The notes under the pieces are model-generated. The model searched no databases and was not told the origin of the DNA. It worked only from the letters and a program-made list of their open reading frames with translations. The position numbers and the translations under genes are program-made. This document shows positions 1 to 9,787 of a DNA stretch of 64,000 nucleotides, in pieces (positions within the stretch are counted from its first letter, which is position 1; the number at the start of each line of letters is the position of its first letter). Source of the stretch: Flaccisagitta enflata. Taxonomy: Eukaryota > Chaetognatha > Sagittoidea > Aphragmophora. The stretch lies in assembly GCA_965153355.1 (NCBI GenBank), contig OZ231126.1:67952001-68016000 (forward strand). The letters are read 5' to 3'.

Positions 1-1099
1 CAGTTGGCATTTGCCCCGGTTGCTGAATAATCATGGGTACCATGTAATTAGGACCCGATTGATGATTGGGATGCGCGCCCATGTGCTGCGGCATCGTCGT
101 TGGGGGCATGCCGAAAGGTCCACGAGGCTGACTCACGTATTGACCTGGGTACTGCATGCCTGGCATGGCTTGATTGTGCTGGCCGGGCATTCGAGGGCCG
201 GAAGGCATTGGATGAGGATTAAGGGTCCCGTACATGGCGTGAGGTGGGTGTTGGATGATCGTGGGTTGAGAGTTGGGCGTTTGCGGCGTTTGCGGCGTGT
301 GGGGTAAGGAGCCGTTTTGACTTTGAGGTTGTGAATAGGGAATGGGAATTGGTCCCGACTGCTGCGGACCTGGAGCAGCAGCGGGTTGAACGCCACCCGG
401 AATCACATGCTGAGGATGTTGCTGCTGCGGATGATGATGGTGCTGATGAGCCGATGGAATGGGATGGGAGGCGGTGTTGGAGGGCGGGGCCTGAGGATGA
501 GGCAGCCCGGGGTTACTCATTGATTCTACCCCAGCCGGGGTCCCCGCCGCCGATGACGAAGAAGAAGAAGAAGCGGTGGAAAACTGTTCGACGGCGCCGT
601 GTTGCTGATGTTGTTGCTGATGTTGTTGTTGCTGTTGTTGTTGGTGTTGTTGTTGTTGGTGTTGTTGTTGCTTTTGGTGATGCCAAATTTGCGCCGAGTT
701 GGGTGGATACTGGTGTGGCCAAGCACTGGCGGCGATTGTTTGCGAGGTTTGCTGTTGTTGTTGTTGCTGCTGTTGCTGATTCTGCTGCAAAACCCGAGGA
801 TCGTTGACTGGGTTCGTGGCGTGTGGGTGCGGAAATACCCCGGTAGGATGCGGGGCTTGAGGATGCGGAAAGCTGGAAGATAGTGCTTGTTGCTGCTGTA
901 GTTGTTGCTGTTGTTGTTGCTGTAGCTGTTGCTGTTGCAAATGATGATGGTGATGATGATGTTGAGTTTTGTGTTCCGAGTCTGTGGGAATGGAGAGCTG
1001 ACGTAGTGGTAAGTTAAATGACGATGGGCCGCGTAGAAATGCTTGTTGACTTATGACAGCGGGGTTTCCGGTGGGCTGAGTTGGTCGCGGTATATTCAT
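1..1099 (-). CDS. Gln/His/Pro-rich low-complexity protein, partial at the window edge
   Basis: An open minus-strand frame runs about 366 codons from an ATG at 1099 to the window edge with no stop. It opens MNIPRPTQPTGNPAV and soon enters His and Gln runs. Poly-Gln tracts interrupted by His and Leu fill roughly residues 45-165, followed by a Ser run, then Pro/Gln/Met/Gly-rich sequence including QYPGQYVSQPRGPFG. CAG and CAA codons are mixed, as expected for selected poly-Gln rather than pure repeat expansion. No folded domain is visible. Such composition is common in transcription co-regulators and RNA-binding proteins, but I cannot name the family. The frame stays open upstream of the ATG to a possible acceptor near 1124, so this may be an internal exon. 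Confidence 0.55.
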   Translation of the reverse strand, partial: MNIPRPTQPTGNPAVISQQAFLRGPSSFNLPLRQLSIPTDSEHKTQHHHHHHHLQQQQLQQQQQQQLQQQQALSSSFPHPQAPHPTGVFPHPHATNPVNDPRVLQQNQQQQQQQQQQTSQTIAASAWPHQYPPNSAQIWHHQKQQQHQQQQHQQQQQQQHQQQHQQHGAVEQFSTASSSSSSSAAGTPAGVESMSNPGLPHPQAPPSNTASHPIPSAHQHHHHPQQQHPQHVIPGGVQPAAAPGPQQSGPIPIPYSQPQSQNGSLPHTPQTPQTPNSQPTIIQHPPHAMYGTLNPHPMPSGPRMPGQHNQAMPGMQYPGQYVSQPRGPFGMPPTTMPQHMGAHPNHQSGPNYMVPMIIQQPGQMPT

Positions 1100-2215
1100 T
1101 GCAGAGGAAAATGTCCGCCTACCTAATAGTGAAGGAGCCTAAGGGGGCCCACATTTATACTTCACTTTCTTTTAAATTTCTGAAAGATCTCCTTCGGTCC
1201 TTTTTTTTTCTTTTTTTTTTTTGTAATGCAACAAATTCTGTGTCGTGAAGAGAATGATTTTTAAAAATAGTGATGATTTTATACTCACTCACTATCCCTG
1301 GAAAACGAAATTCGATAACAGTTCACGGGTGGGAAAAATTAGCGTGCGCAAAAATTCAAATTCAGAATCGTCATATAATCGTATTGCACTTGTTGCCCTA
1401 GAAATATATGCACCTAATCTATATTTCGCAAAATTTAGAGGTAATAAAAAGAGATGCCACTTACACGATTGTTTTCTTCCTAGTGGGCAACTATGGTATG
1501 AAAAAGAGAAGCTAACCAATTTTACGCATGGAAAATCACAGAAAAATATTCGGTGGCAATTCATCACAGCATGTATAGTTCGTATACTTGTTATGACTTA
1601 GACACTAGCGTGCTTCATATTGCGATGGTTCTGACTTCTTTTCCCCTCACTTAGATAACTAAAAAGGTTCATATGAGAGTTATCTTTGTTTCTGTTTTAT
1701 CAATATTTGTTTACAATTCAATTTTTTAAACCAGCATTTCGTAAAACCTACTATATTGCAGAGGAATAAATCATTTCACTGATATTCTATAAAATAATCA
1801 AGATTAAATCTTTCTTACTATAATTCATTTATTTGCCTTTTTACTGTTAACTCTTTTATAGTTAAGAATGTTTCTTGTTGAATATCACAATTACTACAAT
1901 TAGTACAATTTTTTTAGATAATTTTTTTCTGATCTATTTAGTAACAAAACAACAGAAGGAAGTTTTCATTCCCATCAATTTTGATGGTTTACTGCAATGC
2001 AAAGATGAAAGGGTTTTTTGAAACAGAACAATTATCTCAATCATTCTTATTTCTTTACATCATGTAATTAGGTGTGAAGCACCCAACTACAACACACAGC
2101 TCGCCTGATCATAAGTTATGCGACAAGACTCAGATAAATTTGTAAGATTTCAGCATTTGATACAACATTGGAGAATAAAGACACCAACGATTAACATACA
2201 ACTAGCAAAAATAGT
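1100..2215. other. A/T-rich non-coding stretch
   Basis: Presumed upstream or intronic sequence of the Gln-rich gene. A T-rich tract lies at 1200-1222. Short frames here show no domain or codon signal. I see no gene or recognisable element. Confidence 0.5.
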
Positions 2216-2410
2216 AACAAGGCCAACCCCTTACAGTCGCGTGCGGTTGTTAAGACCAAAAGACTAAAAGACTAAAAGATTAAAAGACCAAAAAACGAAA
2301 AATGACGCAATCGACAAAAAACAGCAAAAAAAAAGCAAAGTATTACCGACCGACCGACCGACCGACCGACGGACAGAGTGGGTCATAGAGTCGCGTGCAC
2401 GCGACTAAAA
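2216..2410 (+). mobile_element. Helentron-like (HINE) element, (GACC)n core
   Basis: Starts AACAAGGCC, has the 5' block AGTCGCGTGC at 2235-2244, a (GACC)n run at 2347-2372, and ends in the perfect palindrome AGTCGCGTGCACGCGACT (2389-2406) followed by AAAA. The 5' block is the exact reverse complement of the last hairpin arm. Confidence 0.75.
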
Positions 2411-2599
2411 AGCTTGATAAATTGATCCGCTATGGAGCAGTACAGGTTTGGAAGGATTATAAAATGCTAGAAATCACTTGCTAAGTGCTAACCCACTTTA
2501 CCCCACAGCCCAAACCACTTATAGCAGAGACATGAAACTTAGTGTGGAAAGTCAGGGGGGGAATACTTTTGGGGCTACAGAGGGTTTTTTTCAATTGCA

Positions 2600-3450
2600 T
2601 TGGTTACAGGCCTGTATACAATTGAGCAGGGATGTATATAGTTCTATGATCTTCGATTAGTTTCCCCCCCCCTGCCTTTGATTTTCTTCCCCGCGACGCC
2701 TCGCGTCGTGTTACAAAATCTATCAAATTCCTCCCCATATAACAATAAAACAGTGTTTTAAAGGTTTAAATAGTATTAAATTGTGTTTTACTAATCAGTT
2801 TTTATAATTTGGTACTGTCAAAAGTTTTATTTTCCCCAAATTTTCTTCTTCTCTCTTTTTTCCCCCCTTACATTTTTTTCCCCATCTCCAAACCCTTTGA
2901 TTATTTCCCCCCCCCCCACCGAAGGGGGAAATGTAGAACAATATGCAGGCCTGTAATTGAGTTCCCCCCCGGCAGGAAGGGGGGGAGTCAAAGAGAATGG
3001 GAAGAAAATTTAAGGGGGAAAAAGAAAATTTGAGGAAAACATAACTTTTGGCAGTACAAATCATGTAACAAATCATAACAAGGCTGGATACACGGCTACC
3101 CCAGTCGTGTGGGCAGCAGTGCTGGAGAAGGTCACCAGAGCATTTGGGCAGGAGCAGTAGGCTCAAAAAGCTAAAAAACGCTGAAAAAGTAAAGAGGGGA
3201 CCGACTGACAGACCGACCAACCAACCAACATAGCAGGGTGTAGAGTCGCGGAGCATGCGACTAAAAACTGATTGGTAAAACACAATCTTACACTATTTAA
3301 ACGTTAACTACACTGTTATTGCTTTATGGGGAAAATTTCATAGATTTGCAATGCTTTGCGGGGAAGAAGATCAAAGCCAGGGGAAAAAAATCGAAACCGA
3401 CTCAAATTTATACACCACTGATTGAATAAATCTAGCTCATACCATGGTGA
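2600..3450. repeat. Degraded copies of the CAGGGGTGTATA hAT-type MITE family
   Basis: The stretch repeats, in damaged and inverted form, the signature of the intact MITEs at 6931 and 56033: poly-C/poly-G runs, 'cttccccgcgacg' or 'gcggggaagaa', and 'tttataatttggtactg'. A Helentron-like element sits inside. Ends and target duplications are no longer clear. Confidence 0.5.
3077..3266 (+). mobile_element. Helentron-like (HINE) element
   Basis: Starts AACAAGGCTGGATACACGGC, carries the 5' block AGTCGTGTGG, a GACC/GACA run near 3200, and ends in the imperfect hairpin AGTCGCGGAGCATGCGACT followed by AAAA. Confidence 0.75.
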
Positions 3451-3589
3451 ATATACCAGTAATGGCGGCTGTCGCCGTGAGGAAAAAAGTCGTAAACATT
3501 GGTCTGTTTTCACTATGCTTTTGTCTTGAGTCACTGATTTTTTTTTATTTGTTAGATTGAATTAAAAGCAGTTGAATGTATTGATTGCA

Positions 3590-4060
3590 CTGAAAATCAA
3601 AGAAAAATAAAACTGAGCCAAATGAGCTAAATGAGCTAAAATAATTAAAATATTTCAATCAGACAACCAGCTTTGCTCACTGACATGCTTTCTTATATTG
3701 GTATGCTTAAATCAAAACATTAATTTATTCACTCTTTTTTAAATAAGAGAAAAAGAGCAAGTTAAATAAGCCAAATGAGCCAGAATACTTAAAAACACCT
3801 TCACAGATGAGCAGCTCTGCTCACTGACATATCTTTTTTTTTTGCTTGGTTAAACAAGTATGAAAATATTTATTCATTTATTGTATTTGAAATCAGAAAG
3901 AATAGACTGAGCTAAGTGAGCTAAATGAGGTAAAATGTTCAAAAAGGCCCTCATAGATGAGCAGTTGTGCTCATAAACATGTTTTTTGTATTTGCATGCT
4001 TAAGTAAACATAAATACACTCCTTTATCGATCTTACACAAAATGAAAAAAAATTGAAGAA
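3590..4060. repeat. Three tandem units of about 150 bp
   Basis: The block 'gagctaaatgagctaaaat' recurs near 3615, 3767 and 3910. It is followed each time by 'gctcactgacatg' or a variant (3674, 3818, 3968), giving a period of about 145-150 bp with substantial divergence. Confidence 0.65.
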
Positions 4061-4844
4061 AATTCCATTCAAATTTTTTGTCAATAAATCTTGAAAAAAT
4101 CATAGCGCGAAAAATATTTGGCGTAGAGCATTCTGCTTGGCGCCAAATAAAAGAGACTAATTAAATTTACTTACTCTAATAATTCTATTTGAGGCCTCAA
4201 TCAGCCGGATGAGATCCCAACTTCCGCATAAGAAAATGAAAACCCTGTTTCTCATGAATATGTAAAAAAGTCAAAGACTGACTTCGACTTTTTTCCCGAC
4301 AACAAGGCTGGATATACGGCTATAGTTTGGCGATCTGGCTATTAGAAAACAGTTCAATTCGGTTCAATTAATCAATTTTCGGGAAAATAGGTTCGGTTCA
4401 GGTACTGCTATAACCGACTTTTGGTTGCGATTGTAAACAATTTATTTCACCACAATTCAACATTTTTTTGCAGGTTTAAAAACTGCTGATCATTCAAGAA
4501 AAGCAATAGTTTATTTTAAGAAAAATAGTGGTTAAAGAAAAAAATGCAGTTTTTAATTTTCATTTTTAAATTTATTAACTAAGGCGCGACTAGTCAAAAG
4601 AGTATATTCAGGGCACAAGATATTATCGGTTGGATAAGGCGCAATGGCAATAAAAAAACAACATCTGCACCCAAATTGTAAACCGACACATCAATGTCCT
4701 ATCTACGTTCCTCAAAATCTATAAAACACCATGAACAGCGCAACAGTTAATATTGTCGTTGTTACTGCAGCTCGCGACAATTCCTATGACGTTGCTGTGG
4801 GCTGGATTCTCTTGATGATAGAACATATAAGCGTTAAACTAACA
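4061..4844. other. Non-coding stretch with a hairpin and a HINE remnant
   Basis: An imperfect hairpin built on ATTTGGCG/CGCCAAAT lies at 4112-4148. A truncated Helentron-like 5' end ('acaaggctggatatacggc') lies at about 4301-4320. Otherwise A/T-rich, with no gene seen. Confidence 0.45.
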
Positions 4845-6626
4845 TCACCAGGGCTGCGCGGGATGGAGGGGATCGGTGATAACCGTCAATTCACGCTTCC
4901 CTTTCTCCATAAACACCCAAAAGTATCCCTTGACACTCTGCAAGCCCTTCTCACCAAGAAACGAGATGAGTTTAGGGCCGTCGAGCTTCCTTGGATCCAG
5001 TTGACACCGAAAGTCCCTCTTTTCGTTGTACGCTATCATGTCTATGTCCGGGCAAGGATATTGACGATCGTCCGAAAGATCTTCACAATTTGGCAGCCCA
5101 ATCGCAGTGATCATCAACAATAGGTTGCCGTTTTTGTTCCACTCGCGAGTGTAGACGTCGAAGAGGTCGGCCGTTTTCTCCTCGGCGAACTCCGGAACAT
5201 AATCGGGGATATTCTGGTAGGCGAAGTTCTTAGCAAAGGAGGACACATTGTCCATGGTCCACATGATTTGCCTTCCGTAGTCGTCGAGAGGATTGATCGC
5301 GACTCGCATGTGGCTCTTACAAACTATCTGACAGCGACCCTTATGAGATTGCCAGTGCGCCGCTTGGCATTCCTTTCCGCAATAGAAAGCGACGCGGCAC
5401 TTCGTACATCTCTTCTCCCCTTCGCCCGAACACTTTTCGCAGACTCGGGGTGGCAAACCCGGCAACATGTGGCGATGTAAAGCCGCGATGACCTTCGGTA
5501 TATGTACTTTGTTCGTAAAATACATTGGCGAGAAGCCATAATTGTCGGTAATGTGAGGATCGGCTCCATATCGCATCAGGATATCAATTTCCTTCAGATG
5601 TTGACCTTGAACGGCGTCCAGAAGCGCGACTGAGCCATATGCCGATTTTATGTTAGGGTCGGCGCCCTTCGACAGAAGATGCTGCAGCAACTCGGGTTGA
5701 GGCGGGTGAGACGCTGCGCGCATGGCGGCCGTAAAGCCGCCGCTGTCCCGAACATCGATTCTCATTCCTCGATCGAAGAGAAAATCGATGGTCTTTTTGC
5801 TTCCTTCGATGAGTCTCTTTCTAGTTTCTTCACTTTGGTCGACGTTTCGAGATAAGAATGTTTGCGCGCCCAATACCGGTAAGTGCATGAGAGGAACCTT
5901 GGAGGTTCCGTGGCGATAATCTCTTATCTCCGCATTCCAGGGCATCCTCTTCAACATTTCTATGTTTCCACCACATATGGACTGGATGAATGGGGGCAAC
6001 TCGTGGAAACCGTCGAGCAACTCTTCCCCCACTCGCACGTGTTTGCTTCGCAAGCGCTCAACCCATTCTACCCCAGTCTTATCTTCCACGCGGACATTTT
6101 CAACCGCGACTGGCACAAAGGGGTCGACGCTCTGTATCTCGGCGAGCTTCTTCCTTAACTCGGCGTGACTCTCATCCACATGCAGCCCCAACACTAACGC
6201 CACCTCCGCCCTTCCCATTTGGCCTCGTTGTGATTCGACGGCACTTAAAAGTCTGTAGGCATCGACGTACTTGGGTTTCATCATAATCGCGCGCTCCACG
6301 TCGCGTTTGGCCAGAGTCAAGTTGCGCATTTTCAAATGAACGTCGGCGCGAATGAGAAGAGCTCGATGGAGGAGAGAATTGGTGGAATCCGGTGCAGCCG
6401 CCGCTCCCAAAGATGAGGTGTCGGTGTCATCATTCTCTTTCACAAATTGATCGATAAGCGTCAGCGCCTCTTTGTACCGACTTACAGACACAACTTTAGT
6501 GACTTGAAGCAGCAGCGGATTGTCGGTTGATGAGAAAGGATACGATTCCGAAACATCGAAACACGACTGTTGCAGTTGACGAACTGTTTGAAAGTGAAAC
6601 GGCGACGACGCGAGAGAAGACGCCAT
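4845..6626 (-). CDS. TPR-ankyrin-MYND zinc finger protein, intronless
   Basis: A single 593-aa frame with no intron, beginning MASSLASSPF. Residues about 45-160 form helical TPR-like hairpins (RALLIRADVHLKMRNLTLAK...). Residues about 225-390 hold ankyrin-type repeats with the GADPNIKSAYGS and GADPHITDNYGFSP signatures. Residues 396-432 are a complete MYND zinc finger with all eight ligands in C-x2-C-x7-C-x2-C-x4-C-x3-C-x7-H-x3-C spacing. A conserved-looking C-terminal region of 160 residues follows. MYND fingers usually bind Pro-rich peptides, so a scaffold or adaptor role is plausible, but the substrate is unknown. There is no SET domain, so it is not an SMYD methyltransferase. It differs from ANKMY2 in carrying TPRs. 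The intact frame of this length argues for a live gene; lack of introns could mean a retrocopy. Confidence 0.85.
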   Translation of the reverse strand: MASSLASSPFHFQTVRQLQQSCFDVSESYPFSSTDNPLLLQVTKVVSVSRYKEALTLIDQFVKENDDTDTSSLGAAAAPDSTNSLLHRALLIRADVHLKMRNLTLAKRDVERAIMMKPKYVDAYRLLSAVESQRGQMGRAEVALVLGLHVDESHAELRKKLAEIQSVDPFVPVAVENVRVEDKTGVEWVERLRSKHVRVGEELLDGFHELPPFIQSICGGNIEMLKRMPWNAEIRDYRHGTSKVPLMHLPVLGAQTFLSRNVDQSEETRKRLIEGSKKTIDFLFDRGMRIDVRDSGGFTAAMRAASHPPQPELLQHLLSKGADPNIKSAYGSVALLDAVQGQHLKEIDILMRYGADPHITDNYGFSPMYFTNKVHIPKVIAALHRHMLPGLPPRVCEKCSGEGEKRCTKCRVAFYCGKECQAAHWQSHKGRCQIVCKSHMRVAINPLDDYGRQIMWTMDNVSSFAKNFAYQNIPDYVPEFAEEKTADLFDVYTREWNKNGNLLLMITAIGLPNCEDLSDDRQYPCPDIDMIAYNEKRDFRCQLDPRKLDGPKLISFLGEKGLQSVKGYFWVFMEKGKRELTVITDPLHPAQPW

Positions 6627-6930
6627 AACTAATGTCAGTCGGCAAATATAAAGACAGCCGTCTTCTATAGATTTCTAAAGGGGGAAAACGCGGTGAGAAA
6701 AAACGACAAGGAATGACGATTGAATGTCAATAAGATACATTTAAAGAAAAATCAAAATAATGTTATGATAGTGTCAAAGATTAATAGGAATAGACCGACT
6801 TTGCTAAAGCCGTCCCTGCATAAGGACCCACCAGTTACACGATTTTGCTTTTAAATGGAAACGGACAAATACGTAAGCATTATAGGTAATTGCGTCCCCA
6901 GTCCCCCTCTCACCGACTGTTACAAAAACT
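6627..6930. other. Upstream region of the MYND gene
   Basis: Probable 5' UTR and promoter of the minus-strand gene at 4845-6626. No distinct core motif could be assigned. Confidence 0.35.
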
Positions 6931-7255
6931 CAGGGGTGTATAAAGTTGAGTATTCCCCCCCCCCGGTGGGGGGGGGAATAAAATCAAAAGGTTTGGAGAT
7001 GGGGAAGAAAATCAAAAGTTTGAAAAAAAGAAAAAAGAAAATTTTTGAAAATCTAACACTTTTGGTAGTACCAAAAGGTAAAATACAATTACTACAACTT
7101 AATTTACCACTATTTAAACCTAAAATATACTGTTTTATAGCTTTTAGGGGAAGAAAAACAAAGATTTTGTAATGCGACGCAACACATCGCGGGGAAGAAA
7201 ATCAAAGGCAGGGGGGGGAAGAAAATCAAAAGCCGCTCAACTATATACACCCCTG
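6931..7255. mobile_element. hAT-type MITE with 8-bp TSD
   Basis: 325 bp with TIRs CAGGGGTGTATAAAGTTGAG on the left and CTCAACTATATACACCCCTG on the right. It is flanked by perfect 8-bp duplications CAAAAACT at 6923-6930 and 7256-7263. TIR start and TSD length fit the hAT superfamily. No coding capacity; it belongs to the same family as the copy at 56033. Confidence 0.88.
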
Positions 7256-7315
7256 CAAAAACTTAGTCTTCAAATTTGAGGAGCAAGAATTACTGACTAA
7301 TAAGATTGGTTTCTA

Positions 7316-8205
7316 CAGGGGTACCAATGTTAAAAAATTTTTAACATTTTTTAACATTTTTTAACAAATTTGAGATTTTAAAAGTTACAAAATGTTAAAA
7401 AATGTTAAAAAATGTTAAAAATGTTAAAAAATGTTAAAAAATGTTAAAAAATGTTAAAATTTTTTAAAAATGTTAGGAAGTGTTAAAAGATGTTAAAATA
7501 TCAGAAAAGGTTAAAAATATCAAAACGTAATAAAAAATGGTAAAAAACATTAAAAAATGTAAGATCATTGAATATCGTTCAAGGATATTAAAAAAGTATT
7601 GAAAAACATCAAATGAAAACACTTAATTTGAACGCAAATCCATAAATTTTGCTTGTTTCTTGTATTTTACATTTTCCCGTCTCAAATGATAGTTTCTAGC
7701 AATTCTGATGTTCAAGAGTTCTGAGATTTTTATGGTTTTTAGTCGCAGGCACGCGACTCCAACCTGCTTTGTTGGTCCGTCCGTCCGTCCATCCGTCCGT
7801 ACATGCGACCGGAGTAGCCGTGTATCCTGCCTTGTTCTTTTATATTTTTTGCATTTTCATTTTACATTTTCATTTGTGCCATATCATTTTATAAAATTTT
7901 TTTAACATTTTTTAACAATTTTTAACATTTTTTAACATTTTTTAACATTTTTTAACAATTTCTTGTTTCAAGTTATTTTAATATATTAGTTTTCAACATT
8001 AATTAACTTTTTTGACAATGTGTTATTTTCTAAATTATTTCATGATAATCTTATAACATTTTTTATCATATTCAAAACATTTTGATAACCTTTTGAGCGT
8101 TTTTTCATCACCATTTTTTAACATTTTTTAACATTTTTTAACAAAAACTTTAAAAGTTACAAAATGTTAAAAAATGTTAAAAAATTTTTAGCATAGGTAC
8201 CCCTG
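7316..8205. mobile_element. Foldback MITE of 10-bp-phased A/T repeats, 6-bp TSD
   Basis: 890 bp with TIRs CAGGGGTACC...GGTACCCCTG and 6-bp duplications TTTCTA at 7310-7315 and 8206-8211. Both arms consist of a 10-bp repeat (aaaaaatgtt on one side, its complement on the other). A Helentron-like element has inserted in the middle. Structure resembles the elements at 12126 and 52071. Confidence 0.82.
7737..7836 (-). mobile_element. Helentron-like (HINE) element, short copy
   Basis: Inverse orientation: TTTT then the hairpin AGTCGCAGGCACGCGACT, (TCCG)n, a block ACATGCGACC, and GCCGTGTATCCTGCCTTGTT at the 5' end. Nested in the MITE at 7316-8205. Confidence 0.75.
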
Positions 8206-8339
8206 TTTCTACTATTACAAATCGATTTTAATTTATGAAGTCCATGTATGTATGAGTTGAAGACTTTCAAAAAAAAGTGTGCGGTTAGAATACAATAATC
8301 ACTCGTTTATATCGCCGCCAAAATATCATATGAATGCGC

Positions 8340-9707
8340 CTACAACTCAACCATTTCGTTGGGCGTTTCTTCCTCGATCGAACTGGGCGATTTTTTCGAT
8401 CTAAATCTGACGAATTGGTTGGTCAAAGCGGCGACATCGGCGGGATTGGCCAAATCAGCCGGATCCGATTTCGATCGGATCATCACGTTACGAATCAAAG
8501 TCGACGCGGCAGTTTGCACCACGCGTTTCTTATCACGGAACATCCGCACTCCGCCGCCGCCACCACCACCGCCGCGTTCGGGTGAGTCTGGATGGTGTTG
8601 ATTATTACGATGTCGCGAATCGCCTCCTCCTCCTCCTCCACTGCCGCCGACGCCACCGCTGCCAAAATTACCGCCACCACCACCTCCACCACCACAACCA
8701 CCCGAGGAAGAGTAGAATCGTTTTTCCGGTGGAATGGAGACGATGGCGTGCGTCGTTCGAATGGCGACGATCAGTTTGTCCAACAACGCCATGTATCCGT
8801 TGTATTCGGGCTCGAGGAACGGTTCCGGCCCAAAACGAGCGTGATCGTAACGATTACAAAAGTCTTGAATGATCGGCGTGAAGGATTCTTCGAGGTAATG
8901 TTTTTGAATGAGCTCCATGAGGAAAAGTCGCAGCGAACTGCCCGGTGGACGAAATAAGTCCGGATCGAGGAACACCTGGGGGGTGGTTTTAACAAGGGAG
9001 GGAGACAACGTAAAAATGGGAATGAGGGAGAACATAATACAGATGCTGAAAATTTGAATCATCTTAGACACAGATACAGTAGATCTCGTCTAGACTTGAG
9101 ATAACGGGGACAAGCATTGTATGAAAACAAATAAAGCCAGGGGAGTGATATTTGAAACATAGACTAATGAAGAGATGCTTTATTGCCCATGATAGCTGGT
9201 TGCCATGGAAACGCATTTCTATGTATTTTCGCTAAAATATCAACATTTTGAGAAATTTTTTGAGGGAACATTTTTTGAAATTAAATTTGCTACAACTTTC
9301 CCACAGTATGTTCCATTAGAATGTCGCTCGTTTAGCGGTTGCTAGGGGTTGTCGCACATGGATACGCTACCTAGCAACGGCCAAACGAGCGACATTCTTA
9401 CAGAACATACTCTGGGAAAGTTGTAGCAAATTTGATTTTGAGTAATGTTCCCTAAAAAAATCTCTCAAAATATTGATATTTTAGCGAGAATACATGGAAA
9501 TGTGTTTCCATGGCAACCAGCTATCATGGGGAATTAAGTATCCTTTGATTCGTCTATGATCCAAATATTGCTCCCCTAACTTTATTCGTTTTTCCACAAT
9601 GCTTGCCACCGTTATCTCAAGTCTAGACAAGATCTACTGTACAGTGTACAACAGTTATGCTATTCAAGTCATTTTCAAAATACTTCAAATACCATTACCC
9701 CCCCATT

Positions 9708-9787
<80 letters not shown>

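Noticed and set aside
4731-6286. Plus-strand frames of 60-130 aa
   Set aside because: Antisense shadows of the TPR-ankyrin-MYND gene.
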